Source: Proteromonas lacertae
Taxonomy: Eukaryota > Sar > Bigyra > Opalinata > Proteromonadidae
DNA: 64,000 bases
Reading direction: 5' to 3'
Assembly: GCA_002245135.1 (NCBI GenBank)
Contig: NGBS01000302.1
Location: 1 to 64,000, forward strand
The position numbers and the translations under genes are program-made. Shown piece after piece: positions 52,922-64,000 of this stretch. Under the pieces are notes generated by a model that saw only the letters and a program-made list of their open reading frames with translations, ran no database searches and was not told the origin of the DNA. Positions within the stretch are counted from its first letter, which is position 1; every line of letters begins with the position of its first letter.

Positions 52922-53850
52922 TCATACTAAGCATTTCATTGCTTTATTTATTTTCATTAAACCAGATAATCCACCCTCTCTTATTTGTATTATCTTCTTA
53001 TTCTTATCTTGATCCGTTGGATTTATACGAATACATTTAACATTTCTATTCTTTGACAAATAATTAGTGTTATATCTTACAGTTGGAACAGCCGTTCCAC
53101 ATCCAATTTCAATTACTACTAATTCATCACACTATAGTAAATAATATTAAAAACAAATACATTTTCATCAAGATCATTTACGAATTTAGCGTATCTGCCT
53201 TCCTGTTCATCAGATCTATTAGATATCCAATTATAATCACCAAACATAAGAATATTAGGTCTTGCTAAACCGCCACACTTTTGGCATTTTGGTAATTCTC
53301 CTTCTGCTGAAAATTTATCAGTTATTTGTAAATCATTTAATAATCCATCAGCAGGCCATAATAATTCACTACAAGGTTGGACACATTGCAAATAATGTAT
53401 AGAACCATGTCTAGTTGCATTAGTTTATTATATAACATACATTTCGTAAATATGATCTTCTTCAAAACCTGCTTTTTGAAATTGACCTATCAACATTTGA
53501 AGTGAAAATGAAATGATCTTTTTTAGTCTTACACCATTCTTTCAGTATATGAAACCCATCATGAGGTTTAGTAGAAGAATATCTACACAATAATACAATT
53601 GCGTATATTACAGTTGATATCTATGTCCAAAAAAAGCCCAAGCAAATTTTGGGTTAAATGAGAATGATTGTGGATTAGATACTTCTGTGAAAGACAATCC
53701 TAAATCCTTAATAGCTGGATAAGCTTTCCAAAAACCATTTACTCCTCTAAAATCTGGTAATCCTGAGTCAACTCCCATTCCAGCTCCAGCAGCGATCAAT
53801 ACATGAGTAGAATTTTTAATAGCAACAGCTGCTTTTTGGATATCTTCCAT
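52922..53850 (-). CDS. Sir2-family NAD-dependent deacylase, with a +1 frameshift
   Basis: About 260 residues in several exons. GAGMGVDSGLPDFRG and NGFWKAYPA form the NAD-binding site. TSNVDGQFQKAGF and ECHGSIHYLQC include the catalytic His. Two Cys pairs (CVQPC, CQKCGG) form the zinc site. RPNILMFGDYNWISNRSDEQEGRY and VIEIGCGTAVPTVR complete the fold. The MGVDSG and MFGDYNWISNR sequences resemble bacterial sirtuin groups rather than classical animal SIRT1-7, so bacterial origin is possible. One extra base at 53488 breaks the frame exactly at SNVD-G; the frame one base on carries the conserved remainder. Likely substrates are acylated lysines. Confidence 0.83.
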
Positions 53851-53933
53851 CTTATAATGTTTTCAAAATAATAAGGGTTATGTGAATTTTTAGAAACACC
53901 CATTTTGTATTATTTTGTATTGAAGATATCTTC

Positions 53934-54428
53934 ATGACAATCCATTCATTATTTATTATTAATAAATCTGGAGGTTTGGATATTATTTAGAGTATATTTT
54001 AGTCAATTAAAATTTAGGATTTTTCAGGTGTTTCAAATTTAGTAGGTAATGACACACTTCATTTAGCATCTACATTCCATGGTTTACATGCAATAGCAGA
54101 GCAAGTATATTTAAATGTATTATAATGAAAAGATTTCACCTGTGGAAGGATGTCACGGAATTACTCAAATAGAGTCTGAAACATTTCTCTTGGAGTGTTT
54201 TGAAACTCAAACAGGAATAAAGTATTTTGTAGTTGCAGAACCAGGTGATACTGGCTTAGATACTTTTATGAAACAAGTTTATAAATTATATACAGACTTT
54301 GTTATGAAAGTATATATTAATAACAAATATAATTTTATACATAGAATCCATTTTATGAACTTGAAATGCCAATTAAGTGTGATTTATTTGATGAAAGCCT
54401 TAAAAAGCTTGTTTCCACATTACATTAA
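53934..54428 (+). CDS. TRAPPC4: TRAPP complex subunit 4 (Trs23)
   Basis: About 120 residues in four exons. MTIHSLFIINKSGG is the first strand of the longin-like fold. TLHLASTFHGLHAIAEQ, ITQIESETFLLECFETQTGIKYFVVAEPG and NPFYELEMPIKCDLFDESLKKL match TRAPPC4 in order, the last across a short intron. The PDZ-like insertion of the animal protein is absent, giving a short form. TRAPPC4 is part of the Ypt1/Rab1 GEF core of the TRAPP tether. The start lies about 80 bases from the divergent sirtuin start, so the two share a promoter. Confidence 0.88.
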
Positions 54429-54535
54429 ATAATAATAATATATATATTTATATTTTCCTATTTTCCACCACTATAATAAATTATAAAAAAAAATCAAAAA
54501 ATAATAAAACTTCTAATTAAATTAATAATTACTGC

Positions 54536-56165
54536 TCAACACCATTCAGCATCATCTTCATCTTGTTGTTGTTGTTGTAATGAGCTATTTCTATTACTAA
54601 TACTATTATTCGCAGGATTATTATTATTAAAGTAACTATTAGTATTATTATAATGATTCAATACATTTGCAAAGGAAGTTAAATCATTTGAACTTCTATT
54701 CCTTCCAAATCCATAACTTGTATTACTCAATGAAGATCCAGTTGGTGATCTTAATAAGATATCACCGTGTGATGATAATGGTATTGTCCTTAATACTACA
54801 CCATTGCTATTATGTGATTGTTGTTGTTGTTGTTGTTGTTGTTGTGGATGATGATTAAATGACGATGGTGATACTAATTGAGGTGGTAAGTTCACAGGAA
54901 AATTAATCAAATTAGAGAGTGGATTTGTAGATGATGGTAAGAATGATGATGGTGATCCTAAATCCTTATTTCCACTTGGTGTTGTAGTTGTAGCAGCTGA
55001 TGTTGTTGTTGTTGTTGTTGTAACAGTAAATGGTGGTGGTAATGGTGATGTTGGTGTGATCATATCTTCTATTGATAATATTGGATCAACCAAATGTTGC
55101 TGTTGTTGTTGTTGCTGTAGATGTTGTACTTTGAACAATGATTGAGATTGTTGTTGTTGTTGTTGATGTTGTTGATGATAATGATGTTGTGTGGATGATA
55201 ATAAATTCATATCTTTTTTCACTCTTTTTCTTGATTTAGATGGATCTACATATATAATTTGTATAACTTTTACATTGACTAGTGTATTACTAGAAGTATG
55301 ATGGGGATATTTCATTTCTATTGTATTATCCCATGCATAAGTAAATGCTTCTTGATCTCTCTTTATTTCACGGATTTGAGGTAATTTGTTATTAGTATTT
55401 TGATGGCCTTTATTATTATTATATACACTTACATTCTTACTATTTTCATTATTATTTCCACTACTACATCTATCACAGAATTTAAATTCATTTCGTTGAT
55501 ATATATCCCATAGATTCGTTTCAATATACCTTCTAACATCACTTAAATGATCAGTGTATTTATGTATAGAAATAGCACATTCTGGAAAGTCGGAGTTTAC
55601 TTCTTTTATATAAACTAATTCCAGATAGGATGGATCTGGTACAAATGGTGGTATAGATGATGCTATACCATTGGCTGGTGGTGATAGTGGTGGTGCAGGG
55701 TTGTTAATTGGCAAAGAAGAATCGGTTGGAGTCATTACTACATTAGATGTTTCTAAAATTTCTTTTTCTATTTGTAGATCTATTTAAACATATAAATAAT
55801 GAATAAATTTTACTTCCAAACTCATGAGACAATTTTTCTCTTGGTGAAAGAGCAGGTGATGTGTCACCGAGATGTTCATTGCTATTTATAACAATATTCT
55901 CTAATGATGACTTTTTGTTTTTCTTTGTTGTCTTAGTTAGCTTATGTTTTTCACAAGGATTACAAACTAGCCTTCTCTTATATCTAGGCCTTGAGCATAA
56001 TGTATTTGGAGCATGATCACACTTTGGATAACCAGGACATCTGCAGTGATTACAATTTGGTGTATTACACCAAGGACAATCTGAAGGCCTCGGCCCAGGT
56101 TTTTTAGGTCCTATTTGTGGTTCGTCGGATGGATATCGAACGGGTGCAGGCTGTAGTTGATTCAT
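54536..56165 (-). CDS. Cys-rich and Gln-rich protein of unknown function
   Basis: Two exons, about 530 residues. Residues about 28-70 form a Cys/His cluster (DCPWCNTPNCNHCRCPGYPKC, LCSRPRYKRRLVCNPC) likely to bind zinc. After the intron (near 55,780) comes a folded stretch (YLELVYIKEVNSDFPECAISIHKY, ETNLWDIYQRNEFKFCDRC). Then come long Gln, Thr and Asn runs ending DEDDAEWC. The layout of a zinc cluster, a small domain and polyQ resembles transcription regulators of amoebae, but no family is recognised. Confidence 0.6.
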
Positions 56166-56250
56166 ATTTTAAATATGAATCTAACAAAATTATATCGTTT
56201 CATGCACTCAGATCGTGATTATTAATCATTAAAAAACCTCATAAATAATA

Positions 56251-57003
56251 ATGGCTTTCACCGGAAGAGTTATTAGTTATAGAGATGTATTATATTTTAT
56301 CTAGTTTTTTTTAGGGTATAGGAAGTTTAGTAAGAGATGATGGGAATGGTACTTTGTCATTTATACGGTCTTCTATCGAGAAATGTACTAGGATTAAAGC
56401 TGGTAGTACAGTTTCTTTTCATATTAGAAGTGTCAATGGCTCAATAATGGCAGATCACTTGCTAAATCTGCGATCAGTATATAGAAAAACAAAGTATAAC
56501 TGTATTTGTCATATAATGTAGAAAATATGGTCATATATCCTATAAAAATATCAAAAAAATATCAATATCAGCGAAAGTGAAAGATCTGCCGAAGTGGAAA
56601 GCTAGTGATTCTATTGGTATAATACTATGAACTATCTTGCATAGTAAATGCGAATAATAAGTGTTTAATATGTCTTGAACTGATCAAAGTGGGTGATAAT
56701 TTAACAACTCTACCGTGTTTTCATTATTTTCATGAAACGTGTATTGGTACTTGGCTTGATGCACATGTGACTTGTCCTTTATGTAAAAATCAAGCTATTA
56801 AAAAAGCAAAACATCCAGAAGTGCCAATCGAATATTCTTTTGGTATGGTGCAAGAGAATAGTGATTCATCTTCTTCTTCATCATCTTCTGTAGGATTTAT
56901 TTCTTCATCATATCTTCCTAATTTTGAAGATTTTTATGAAAGTATTCATAATGATTATTCTTTAACACATCCTCCTGTTAGGGTATTATCATATGATTTT
57001 TAA
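56251..57003 (+). CDS. cold-shock-like domain fused to RING-H2 finger
   Basis: About 225 residues in four exons. The N-terminal 65 residues (FTGRVISYRDGIGSLVRDDG, LSFIRSSIEKC, IKAGSTVSFHI) have the outline of a cold-shock/OB nucleic-acid-binding domain. After a basic linker comes a RING-H2: CLICLE, LPCFHYFHETCIGTWL, CPLC (C3H2C3), then a Ser run and a tail ending VLSYDF. RING-H2 domains bind E2 enzymes; the combination suggests an RNA-linked ubiquitin ligase. Exon joins: 28-base intron after YRD, then introns near 56,492 and 56,616. The CSD assignment is weaker than the RING. Confidence 0.72.
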
Positions 57004-57250
57004 ATTATCAATTTGTTGTTATGTAAATACGATTATAAGTAAATTATAATTTTCTCTCTTAAGTAATTATTAATTATTAAATATTTCACTCTAATATATA
57101 TATACTTATAGTTATTATATTAATATATTTTATTGGATTTAAATAAAAACAAAAAAACACAAAATTCAAAATCAAAATGAAATCAAGATAAAAAATAAAA
57201 TGTTAATTTAATACTAATATAAAACCCTCTTTATTTCTATACTTAACTAC

Positions 57251-58443
57251 TTAATTTACAGCAGTTAAACTAGTATGATAAGTTAACCAATTAGCTGTTA
57301 CTTGATCACTCCAAGATGAATCTTTTGGCCAAAATCCAGTTCCCCAGGCTAAATGACCACCTTCCTGTGTAATGATAACCATTAAGTTAGGATTAGTAGA
57401 TTCTATCTCCTTTTGAGAATCAATTATACGATATGGATAACAACATGGATCCTGAAGTGAAGATAACACCAACATTGGACAAGGACATGATAATAAGTCT
57501 TTATACATATCAGCACGTCTTGTATACTCATCAACAGATAATCCACTGATTGGTGCAAATAATGCTTCATCTAGTTCACTGATAGTATGAGCTTCACAAT
57601 ATTCATTGTAATTTTCATACTCCTTTAATACTTCACTACGGTTCAACAACATCTTTAAATTCTCACAAACTACTCGAGTATAGAATTTTCCTTCTAATGT
57701 ATTATCTTCATGATATTTCTGAAATGCATACATTGGTGGTGATTGTAATATCACGGATTGGAATGGACAGTTGTTTCCTTCTTCTCCTATATACACAGCC
57801 AAGTAATTTGTACCTAATGAAAATCCAATTGCATGTAAGGCTGTTTCTTTGGGTAAAACACTTTTAATGTAATTTACTGCGGTTCTTATTTCTACTGTAT
57901 TAACAGCTGAGAATGTCTTGGGTGTTTGGAGATAATTGTCGTTACAACCTCTTTGATTCATTACTACACATCTGAATCCTTTTTTCACACATTCTTCGAT
58001 TTGCCATTGGATGTAATCACATTGTGATCCACCACAAACTCCATGACAGAGAATTACAGTTGGAGTATTCTTATTGAAGCTATTAATGATATTATACTTT
58101 CATATATATACTCTTTTACAGTCCAATCAAGAATAATTTGACCTCCATCATCTAACTTTAGAAAATCTCTTTCATAAACCATTCGTTTACCATGAGGGTA
58201 TGATCTAAAGAGTTGGAAAAACATAGATTGTAAGTTTCCATTGAATAGAAGAGGACTTGACCTAAACGATTTAAGTTGTGGAATTTGCTTTAATTTTTGC
58301 TGGTTCTCTGGAGTATTTGAACAATAAATGATATTTGGGATATCATGGTTTGTAAGATACCTGTAGAGGACTTTGGCAACACAGTAAAACAAAATAAACT
58401 CTAAGATGTGCCAGCCATAGTATAATACTGTTTCAATCATCAC
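57251..58443 (-). CDS. alpha/beta hydrolase of the ABHD1/ABHD3/EMB8 type
   Basis: Two exons, about 386 residues. The N-terminus MMIETVLYYGWHILEFILFYCV is a probable membrane anchor. PTVILCHGVCGG has the oxyanion region; NQRGC and GFSLGTNYLAVYIGEEG hold the nucleophile Ser (GFSLG). SSLQDPCC supplies the Asp, and GGHLAWGTGFWP the His. This is the ABHD1/3/15 and yeast Eht1/Yju3-like pattern. Known members are lipases or acyltransferases on membrane lipids. A 32-base intron near 58,070-58,105 joins in phase. Confidence 0.85.
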
Positions 58444-58758
58444 TTTAAAAAATTACTTAACAAAAAGAAGGTTTGGAAAATAAAGATAGATAAGCGGATT
58501 AGGTTTTAAAAAATAAAAAAACAAATCCCAATAATGCTTGAGATTAGTCAAACTCATTGTACAACCTTTTGAAATATATCCGATTGAATATATATTTATA
58601 TGTATTGTAAAAATGAATGTTATTTGTGTGCATTATAAACAATATTTACTTTACATAAATAAAAGATTATATATTTTATAATTAATTAAATATTTCACAT
58701 CTTGCCAATTAGTTTTGGATTGCAGTATATTGATTAAGGAAATAACAATTACTATTAT
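58444..58758. other. intergenic, no features seen
   Basis: About 315 AT-rich bases between the hydrolase start and the protease stop. No ORF, RNA gene or repeat recognised; it should hold the hydrolase promoter and the protease 3' end. Confidence 0.5.
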
Positions 58759-60369
58759 TCAGATAGAAAAGTAAAAAAAGGATATATTTGCTTCAACAAA
58801 ACCTATTCTCCTCTTATCCAAATCAAATATCACATCATGACCTCTCATAAAATTATTACCCAATATATTTTTATTCAAAGGATAACTAGATTATAAAATT
58901 AAACAAAAATATACATTCCCAGACATATTCTCCCTGACAAAAACTTCCCATATGGACTCCACATGTAATTAAACGGTTTCACTGATATAGTAACAGAATT
59001 ACCAAAACTCATTACAATATCAGGAAATGTCTCAAAACTGGGGTTAGTATAACAAAATTTATCATTTCTACTATCAGTTAGTCTCTTTCCTCTACACTGG
59101 ATTCTTCCTACAATAATTATCTAAGCCTCTTACTATAATATCAACAACTTCATTACTAAAATAGGTTAAACTACTTCCACTATCAATCATAAAATTGTGG
59201 AATGAATTTAGTAGAATATTATCTCCTATTTTTAACATTGTTCCATCAATGAAGTAATAATCATTACTATCATAATTAGTATAAGAAATAGAGGATGATA
59301 AATGTTGAGATTTTTAAAAAGAATAAAATTAAAGAAATAATAATAATAATGAGGAAAAAAAGATATATCAATTCCTCCAAGTGTTATATATCCTCCATCT
59401 TCATATAAACACAATGTAAATATATGAGCTGGTAATTCTTTTTCATGAAATAAATAACTTACAAATGTATAAACTATATAATAAATAATAATAACAAAAT
59501 ACATTTTGGTGCTAGACCTAATATTCCATCAGCTAATTGAGATCTAAATAAACCTGTTTCTTTATGATGAATTCCAAAAGGGAAATGAATACCATATTTC
59601 TCAATATTTTCACTATCTCCATTAGGAGAAAAATCATTATTAATTGTATTACTATCCGTATTACCTAAATAGACAATATCATTTACATATTTTCCAACAT
59701 AACTACTTCCTTCACCATAAGACTATTTAAAACATAAATAATTATTAATATGATAGTAAATACTTGTATAAATTGAGTAATACCTTTTTTACATTTTGAT
59801 CGAGGCAAATCTAGTTTATTTGGACATGGTATTAGTTAGATAGTAGTAAAAGAAAATAACTATTAATTCATTAAAAAGATATAGAAGCAGTTTTTGAACT
59901 TTCCATATTATAATAAGGATTCAAATGCCTTCCACAATTACAACTATTAATATGTCAATAAAAAATCATACCCATTAGCTGGAACAGAAACTATACTACT
60001 TCCTGTATCAACAATTACTGTAAATCTCTGAGTTGGTGTACCTATAAACATTGTCGCATAGTAATATCTATGTATTTGTTATAATTATTAAATACCCTAT
60101 ATCTCTATTACCATTCAATGGGACTTTTGACATAAACGGTAGATATTTTTTTGTAGGAGGAATAGAAGCTGGTTGATTTGCTCCACGAAGATTAGATTTA
60201 GTAGGCTCTATAATTGTTTCTTTTCTAAGATCTCTTTTTACCGTTATTGGATTTAATGGGACTGATTCAGCTTTTTGGTTTGCATGTATTACAGGAAGCC
60301 TTATAAAAAGCGATTGATTAAATATAAAAACGACAATAATCAAAAATATGAATATGTATTTCAGTTTCA
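58759..60369 (-). CDS. pepsin-like (A1) aspartic protease, membrane-anchored, possibly disrupted
   Basis: Multi-exon, about 430 residues if intact. MKLKYIFIFLIIVVFIF is a signal anchor. First active site is VIVDTGSSIVSVPANG followed by CNCGRHLNPYYNMESSKTAS, a Cys/His pattern like plasmepsin V-type enzymes. SYGEGSSYVGKYVNDIVYLG is the flap region, and FMIDSGSSLTYFS the second active site. The C-terminus DLDKRRIGFVEAN matches the fold end. Between SSKTAS and PCPNKLD (near 59,830-59,890) no standard intron keeps the frame, so this exon boundary is unresolved or broken; other exons join cleanly. Confidence 0.75.
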
Positions 60370-60550
60370 TTATTTTTGTCAAAATAGATTTGAAGAATAA
60401 AAAAGAATCAAACACAGAATTTGATATGTGTTATAAAAAACAAATTAATAATTGTTTTATTCGTAGCAAATGGGTAAAATATAAAAACAAGAAGGAAGAA
60501 TAAAGAATTAATATGAATTACTTCAAATTGCTTATATATATCTAGTATTT

Positions 60551-62123
60551 TTACTGATTAAATCCAGTACGATATTCATTCACTAACGCTTCATATCCTA
60601 ATTTTATTAATAATCTTTCAAATTCTAACTTTTTTTCTCTTTGTTCCTGAATTGTGCTATATTGTAACATACAACCATATCCCTATATTAGTAATAATAA
60701 TAATAATAATAATAATAAATACATGCACAAAGGTATATAAAATCATTATTCCCATATTTAATAATAATCTACTTGAGAAATATGTTCTATCAGGAATAAC
60801 AGATACAAAATTATCAACATAATTATCATAACAATCGCCTTCTTTTAGGAAATTACACTATTTATAGTATATACATTAATGTTATTATTATTATAATATA
60901 CTCTATCTGAAATTGAATTATTAATACAACAATTTTCATATGTCTCTGAATAATTGGATATATAATGTCCAACAAAACAATGTAAGATCAAATAAAAACC
61001 TAATAAGCTCTAATATAAAGATTATCATGTATATAAATGTTTCATATCCTTCTTTCTTCTTTTCTTTGCATTTTAAAATTATTGTTTTAAAATTAATCGA
61101 ATAAATTAATAAAATTATTGAAAATACTAATTTTATTATGTATATATCCTTTGACATTAAATTAAAACCTATTCCACTTATAAAAACTAATTCATATATA
61201 TTCCATCCAATATATATCATTGATATTAACTATTAATATAAATATATATTATAATATATGAATTAATACACTTAATACTCCAGTGATAATGCAAAGCTTT
61301 CTATAATAAACTGACAATTCTGTTGTAGAGAAACAATCCAATTCATATGGATTTTGCTTTAATTTCTTTTTAATTAATTCTATTCCTTTTACTCGTATTG
61401 TGGAGGTAATATTTGATAATTTCTCTTCTTCTATTATCTCTTCAGGTATTTTGTTTTCATTTTCTAACATCTTCTTAGTAAAAGCTATATATAAAACCTA
61501 AGATATATATATGTATATTATTTAAATACAGGTGATAATCCACTAATTAACAAACTGAGAAACATTACTAATAATATAATCAAACATAACTTCATTAAAT
61601 GGATTATTTGCTATAGTATAGGATCCACACCCATATTTCTCCATAAAATCACAATCAACTGGATAACTGGTTGAATTGTCACAGCACATATCCGTATTTC
61701 ATTACACTTTGATTATTTGTTAACGATGACTATTGATTTTATTATACCTGATATTGTAAAAATATGTGTGCTTATAACAATCAGAGCCTAAAAGACACAT
61801 CATTCTCCATCTCTTTATTCCTAACACATATGATTCTCCATAATAAACACATATAAAAGTGCATATTATTACACAGACTATAGATATTAGAGGATACATC
61901 CCTGACTCTTTTTGAAGAATGTTGTGACCTATTATTTTAGTAATTGAATATACCCACTGATGATGTTTTATTGAATAAAATTATTCCATAACTTAAGAAT
62001 ATCAAACAACAAATCTATACACCAAAATATTCTTAATTATACTATATTAATACCAATAGTAATAAATTGTCCAATATTCCTGGGATAGTGAATGTAACTA
62101 GCATTAATTTCATTCATATACAT
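60551..62123 (-). CDS. tandem tetraspanin-like membrane protein, multiple frame changes
   Basis: Two tetraspanin-like units in one gene. Unit 1: TM1 (FITIGINIICCLIFLSYGIILF), TM2 (YPLISIVCVIICTFICVYYG), a third hydrophobic stretch near 61,780, an outer loop with CCDNSTSYPVDC and EKYGCGSY (CC...C...GC as in tetraspanins), then TM4 (CLIILLVMFLSLLISGL). An in-phase intron leads to a hydrophilic linker (ENENKIPEEIIEEEK). Unit 2: further hydrophobic segments (YELVFISGIGFNLM, LVFSIILLIYSINF, IYMIIFILELIRFLF) and a loop with YENCCINNS and CNFLKEGDCYDNY, then a last TM. At least three frame changes are needed (near 60,957, 61,600 and 61,690-61,790), consistent with +1. Either a decaying gene or one with base-insertion errors. 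Confidence 0.45.
60687..60718. repeat. (AAT)n microsatellite in an intron
   Basis: About ten units of AAT/ATA triplets within the last intron of the tetraspanin-like gene. Similar TTA/ATT runs occur in introns near 20,440, 37,170 and 63,185. Confidence 0.6.
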
Positions 62124-62490
62124 GAGTTAAATATTAAAGAAATAAGCCTCAGCAAAGATATTCTTATTGATTAAAAGAAAATAACCATCTGCTGAAAATA
62201 GAACATTTTTCAATTTCTTCAAATAGTTTGCATTTTTTTATGAATTGAAATAGAGTTTTATTCTACAAAACATTCAACAATAACTACATTCATTACAACA
62301 CAGATGAAAATCATTTTGTTTTTACTGTTTTCAAATATAATGAGTTAATATTTTCAACTATTTATCATTTTTATAATATTCTTATGTCGATTTGATCAAG
62401 AATAATCAAGAAATGATTTTTGAAGAAAAAAGGCGGGAAAGCTTGCTCATTCGAGCATGCAATTATCATTTTGATTCATTTCTTAATAAT
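62124..62490. promoter_or_regulatory. divergent promoter region
   Basis: About 365 bases between the divergent starts of the tetraspanin-like gene and the RNA polymerase I subunit gene. AT-rich, with a GC-richer patch at about 62,430-62,460 (including AGGCGGGAAAGCTTGCTC) close to the polymerase gene start. No other feature seen. Confidence 0.4.
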
Positions 62491-64000
62491 ATGCCAAAGA
62501 CTCACAAATCTGATAGTACTGATAAAAGATTATCACCAGCAGGCTACTATCAAGTATGAAAGTAATGCTCTATCTAATAATAGAAATTAGCAACTAATCC
62601 AAGCGCTTCTCCTGGTCCATTACCATCCGATGAATGCACTCGTTTGACAGTATTTATACATTTATTACACTTTATAGGAACTGAATCAACACAATATAGA
62701 TTCATTCAACTATATGTTGGATACAGGTCTTCAATTAGCTATAGATGACTTGATGCCTGAACGAGTATAACATTATTTATTATATCTTTATTGATTTATA
62801 GCTAAAAGTTGGAGATGATGTGATTCAATTCAGAGTATCTGGTTATAACCTCGATTTTCCTAAAATATCAGATGGTGTATCAGTATCCAATACTAAAAAC
62901 TCTGTTCCAGTTTCAGATGACAGATTATTGCCACACATTTGCAGAGAAGCTGGTTTAACTTATGGAGGCAATTTCACATTAATTTTTGATGTTGATATTA
63001 ATGGTGAAACACACAAAATAGAGAAAAGTATGGGAATATTACCAATTATGGTGAAATCCAACAAGTGTCACTTGACTGGTATGAATCCACAACAATTAGT
63101 AGATGCACATGAAGAAAGTAATGAATTTGGAGGATATTTCATATGTAATGGAATTGAAAGATTAATCAGAATGTTACAAGTATATACTTATTATTATTAT
63201 TATTATTATGAATAATAGATTCCTCGTCGAAATTTCCCAATGGCATTTTCCGCGTTCCTCCTACACCAATCGTGGTCCAATGTATACTGATAAAGGTGTT
63301 AGTATAAGATGTGTAAAACACGATCAGAGTGCCAGTTTCGTGACTCTCCATTATATCAGTGATGGTAGAGTAACCTTAAGATTCTCCATTAGAAAACAAG
63401 AATACTTAGTGCCAGTGATCTATATATTAAAAGCCTTCAAATCCTGTACAGATAGAGAGATATATAATAAAATAATGAGAGGAGATAGTAGTAACATGTT
63501 CTTAGCTGATCGATTATCTATTATATTCAGAGAGAGTAGAAATAGTAAAATATTCACACAAGATGATGCTTTAACTTATATTGGATATAGGTTTAGATTA
63601 GTATTAGATCCTGGTGATGATATATCAGATAAAGAAATAGGACAATTGATATTAGATCGATATATATTTATACATTTAAATAACAATAATAATTCTAAGT
63701 TTGAGTTATTATTATTAATGTTACATAAGTTATATAGTTATGTGAATAATGAGATAGCTGCTGATAATCAAGATTCATTACAAAACCAAGAAATACTACT
63801 CTCAGGACATTTACTCACTGCATTTTTGAAAGATCGATTTGAATTCTTAATGTTGAATATAAAGAGACAATTGTTGAAGGAATATAATAGCAGTTTAAAT
63901 CAATACAAATATTAGTGGTAATAGAAGAGCAAGCAGTAAACCAAAACAACCATTTTCACTCAACATCAATGTATTTAGAAATGCATTGAGAGTACAAGGT
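62491..64000 (+). CDS. POLR1B: RNA polymerase I second-largest subunit (RPA2), 5' part, with a +1 frameshift
   Basis: The 5' third of a large gene that runs off the window. Exons: MPKTHKS...AGYYQ, then KLATNPSASPGPLPSDE, then ELNQHNIDSFNYMLDTGLQLAIDDLMPE, then LKVGDDVIQF..., joined by introns of 28-37 bases. MGILPIMVKSNKCHL and EFGGYFICNGIERLIRMLQ, then IPRRNFPMAFS and RSSYTNRGPMYTDKG, KQEYLVPVIYILKAF, are RPA2 landmarks (rRNA transcription, nucleolus). IPRRNFPMAFS and RSSYTNRGP are adjacent in the family but lie in different frames: one extra base at 63252. Near 63,870-63,913 a further intron of about 43 bases is needed; after it GNRRASSKPKQPFSLNINVF continues to the window edge. Confidence 0.88.

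Noticed and set aside
55080-55180. CAA/CAG-type runs as a mobile or CRISPR-like repeat.
   Set aside because: They encode Gln runs in frame; ordinary coding microsatellites.
59815-59880. Possible AT-AC (U12-type) intron in the aspartic protease: starts ATATCTTTTT and ends CTAATAC.
   Set aside because: The exon phases do not match across it and no other minor-type intron is seen; more likely an unresolved or broken exon.
63870-63915. Stop and frame change near the window end in RPA2.
   Set aside because: A 43-base GTTGAAGG...ATTAG intron joins RQ to FGNRRASSK in frame.

Overview
The window is very AT-rich eukaryotic nuclear DNA, most likely from a free-living or anaerobic protist. It uses the standard code: TAA, TAG and TGA all end genes. 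Genes are packed head-to-tail or divergently, with roughly 80-400 bases between them. Almost every gene is cut by tiny spliceosomal introns, mostly 25-45 bases, starting GTAT and ending (A)TAG. Asn, Gln, Ser and Lys/Glu tracts are frequent. I cannot name the species. Gene models below join exons by eye at GTAT...TAG junctions, so internal boundaries are inferred.

Layout. Bases 1-5813 hold a decaying virus-like element: a retroviral-type integrase fragment and a protein-primed type family-B DNA polymerase of the Polinton/adintovirus kind. Both are intronless, and two intronless orphan ORFs follow. From 7 to 16 kb lie a pseudokinase-LRR gene, its inverted N-myristoylated relative, and a gene with two fused protein kinase domains. 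Divergent from the latter is a long gene coding for two complete six-helix cyclic-nucleotide-gated/EAG-like channels in one chain (16.2-21.6 kb). Then come a DUSP-type ubiquitin protease, a CDK, an Stm1/SERBP1 ribosome-hibernation factor, a GPR180/TMEM145-like seven-helix receptor with a long tail, ERCC1, a myristoylated LRR protein, a myristoylated CAMK-like kinase, a bubblegum-type acyl-CoA synthetase, a coiled-coil zinc-finger protein, and a ~1,900-residue coiled-coil scaffold. The last 18 kb carry another pseudokinase, Rab escort protein, an LRR pseudogene, a coiled-coil protein, a sirtuin, TRAPPC4, a Cys/Gln-rich protein, a cold-shock/RING protein, an ABHD-type hydrolase, a pepsin-like protease, a tandem tetraspanin-like protein, and the 5' part of RNA polymerase I subunit 2.

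Themes. Housekeeping genes (transcription, DNA repair, Rab prenylation, TRAPP tethering, lipid activation) alternate with a signalling set rich in kinases and pseudokinases, LRRs, channels and N-myristoylation motifs. Three genes are internal tandem fusions (kinase-kinase, channel-channel, tetraspanin-tetraspanin).

The most unusual signal is that several conserved host genes (CDK, Rab escort protein, sirtuin, RPA2, and probably the tetraspanin-like gene) are each interrupted by a shift in the same +1 direction inside strongly conserved sequence. Either the assembly carries systematic single-base insertions, or this organism tolerates or uses +1 ribosomal frameshifting.
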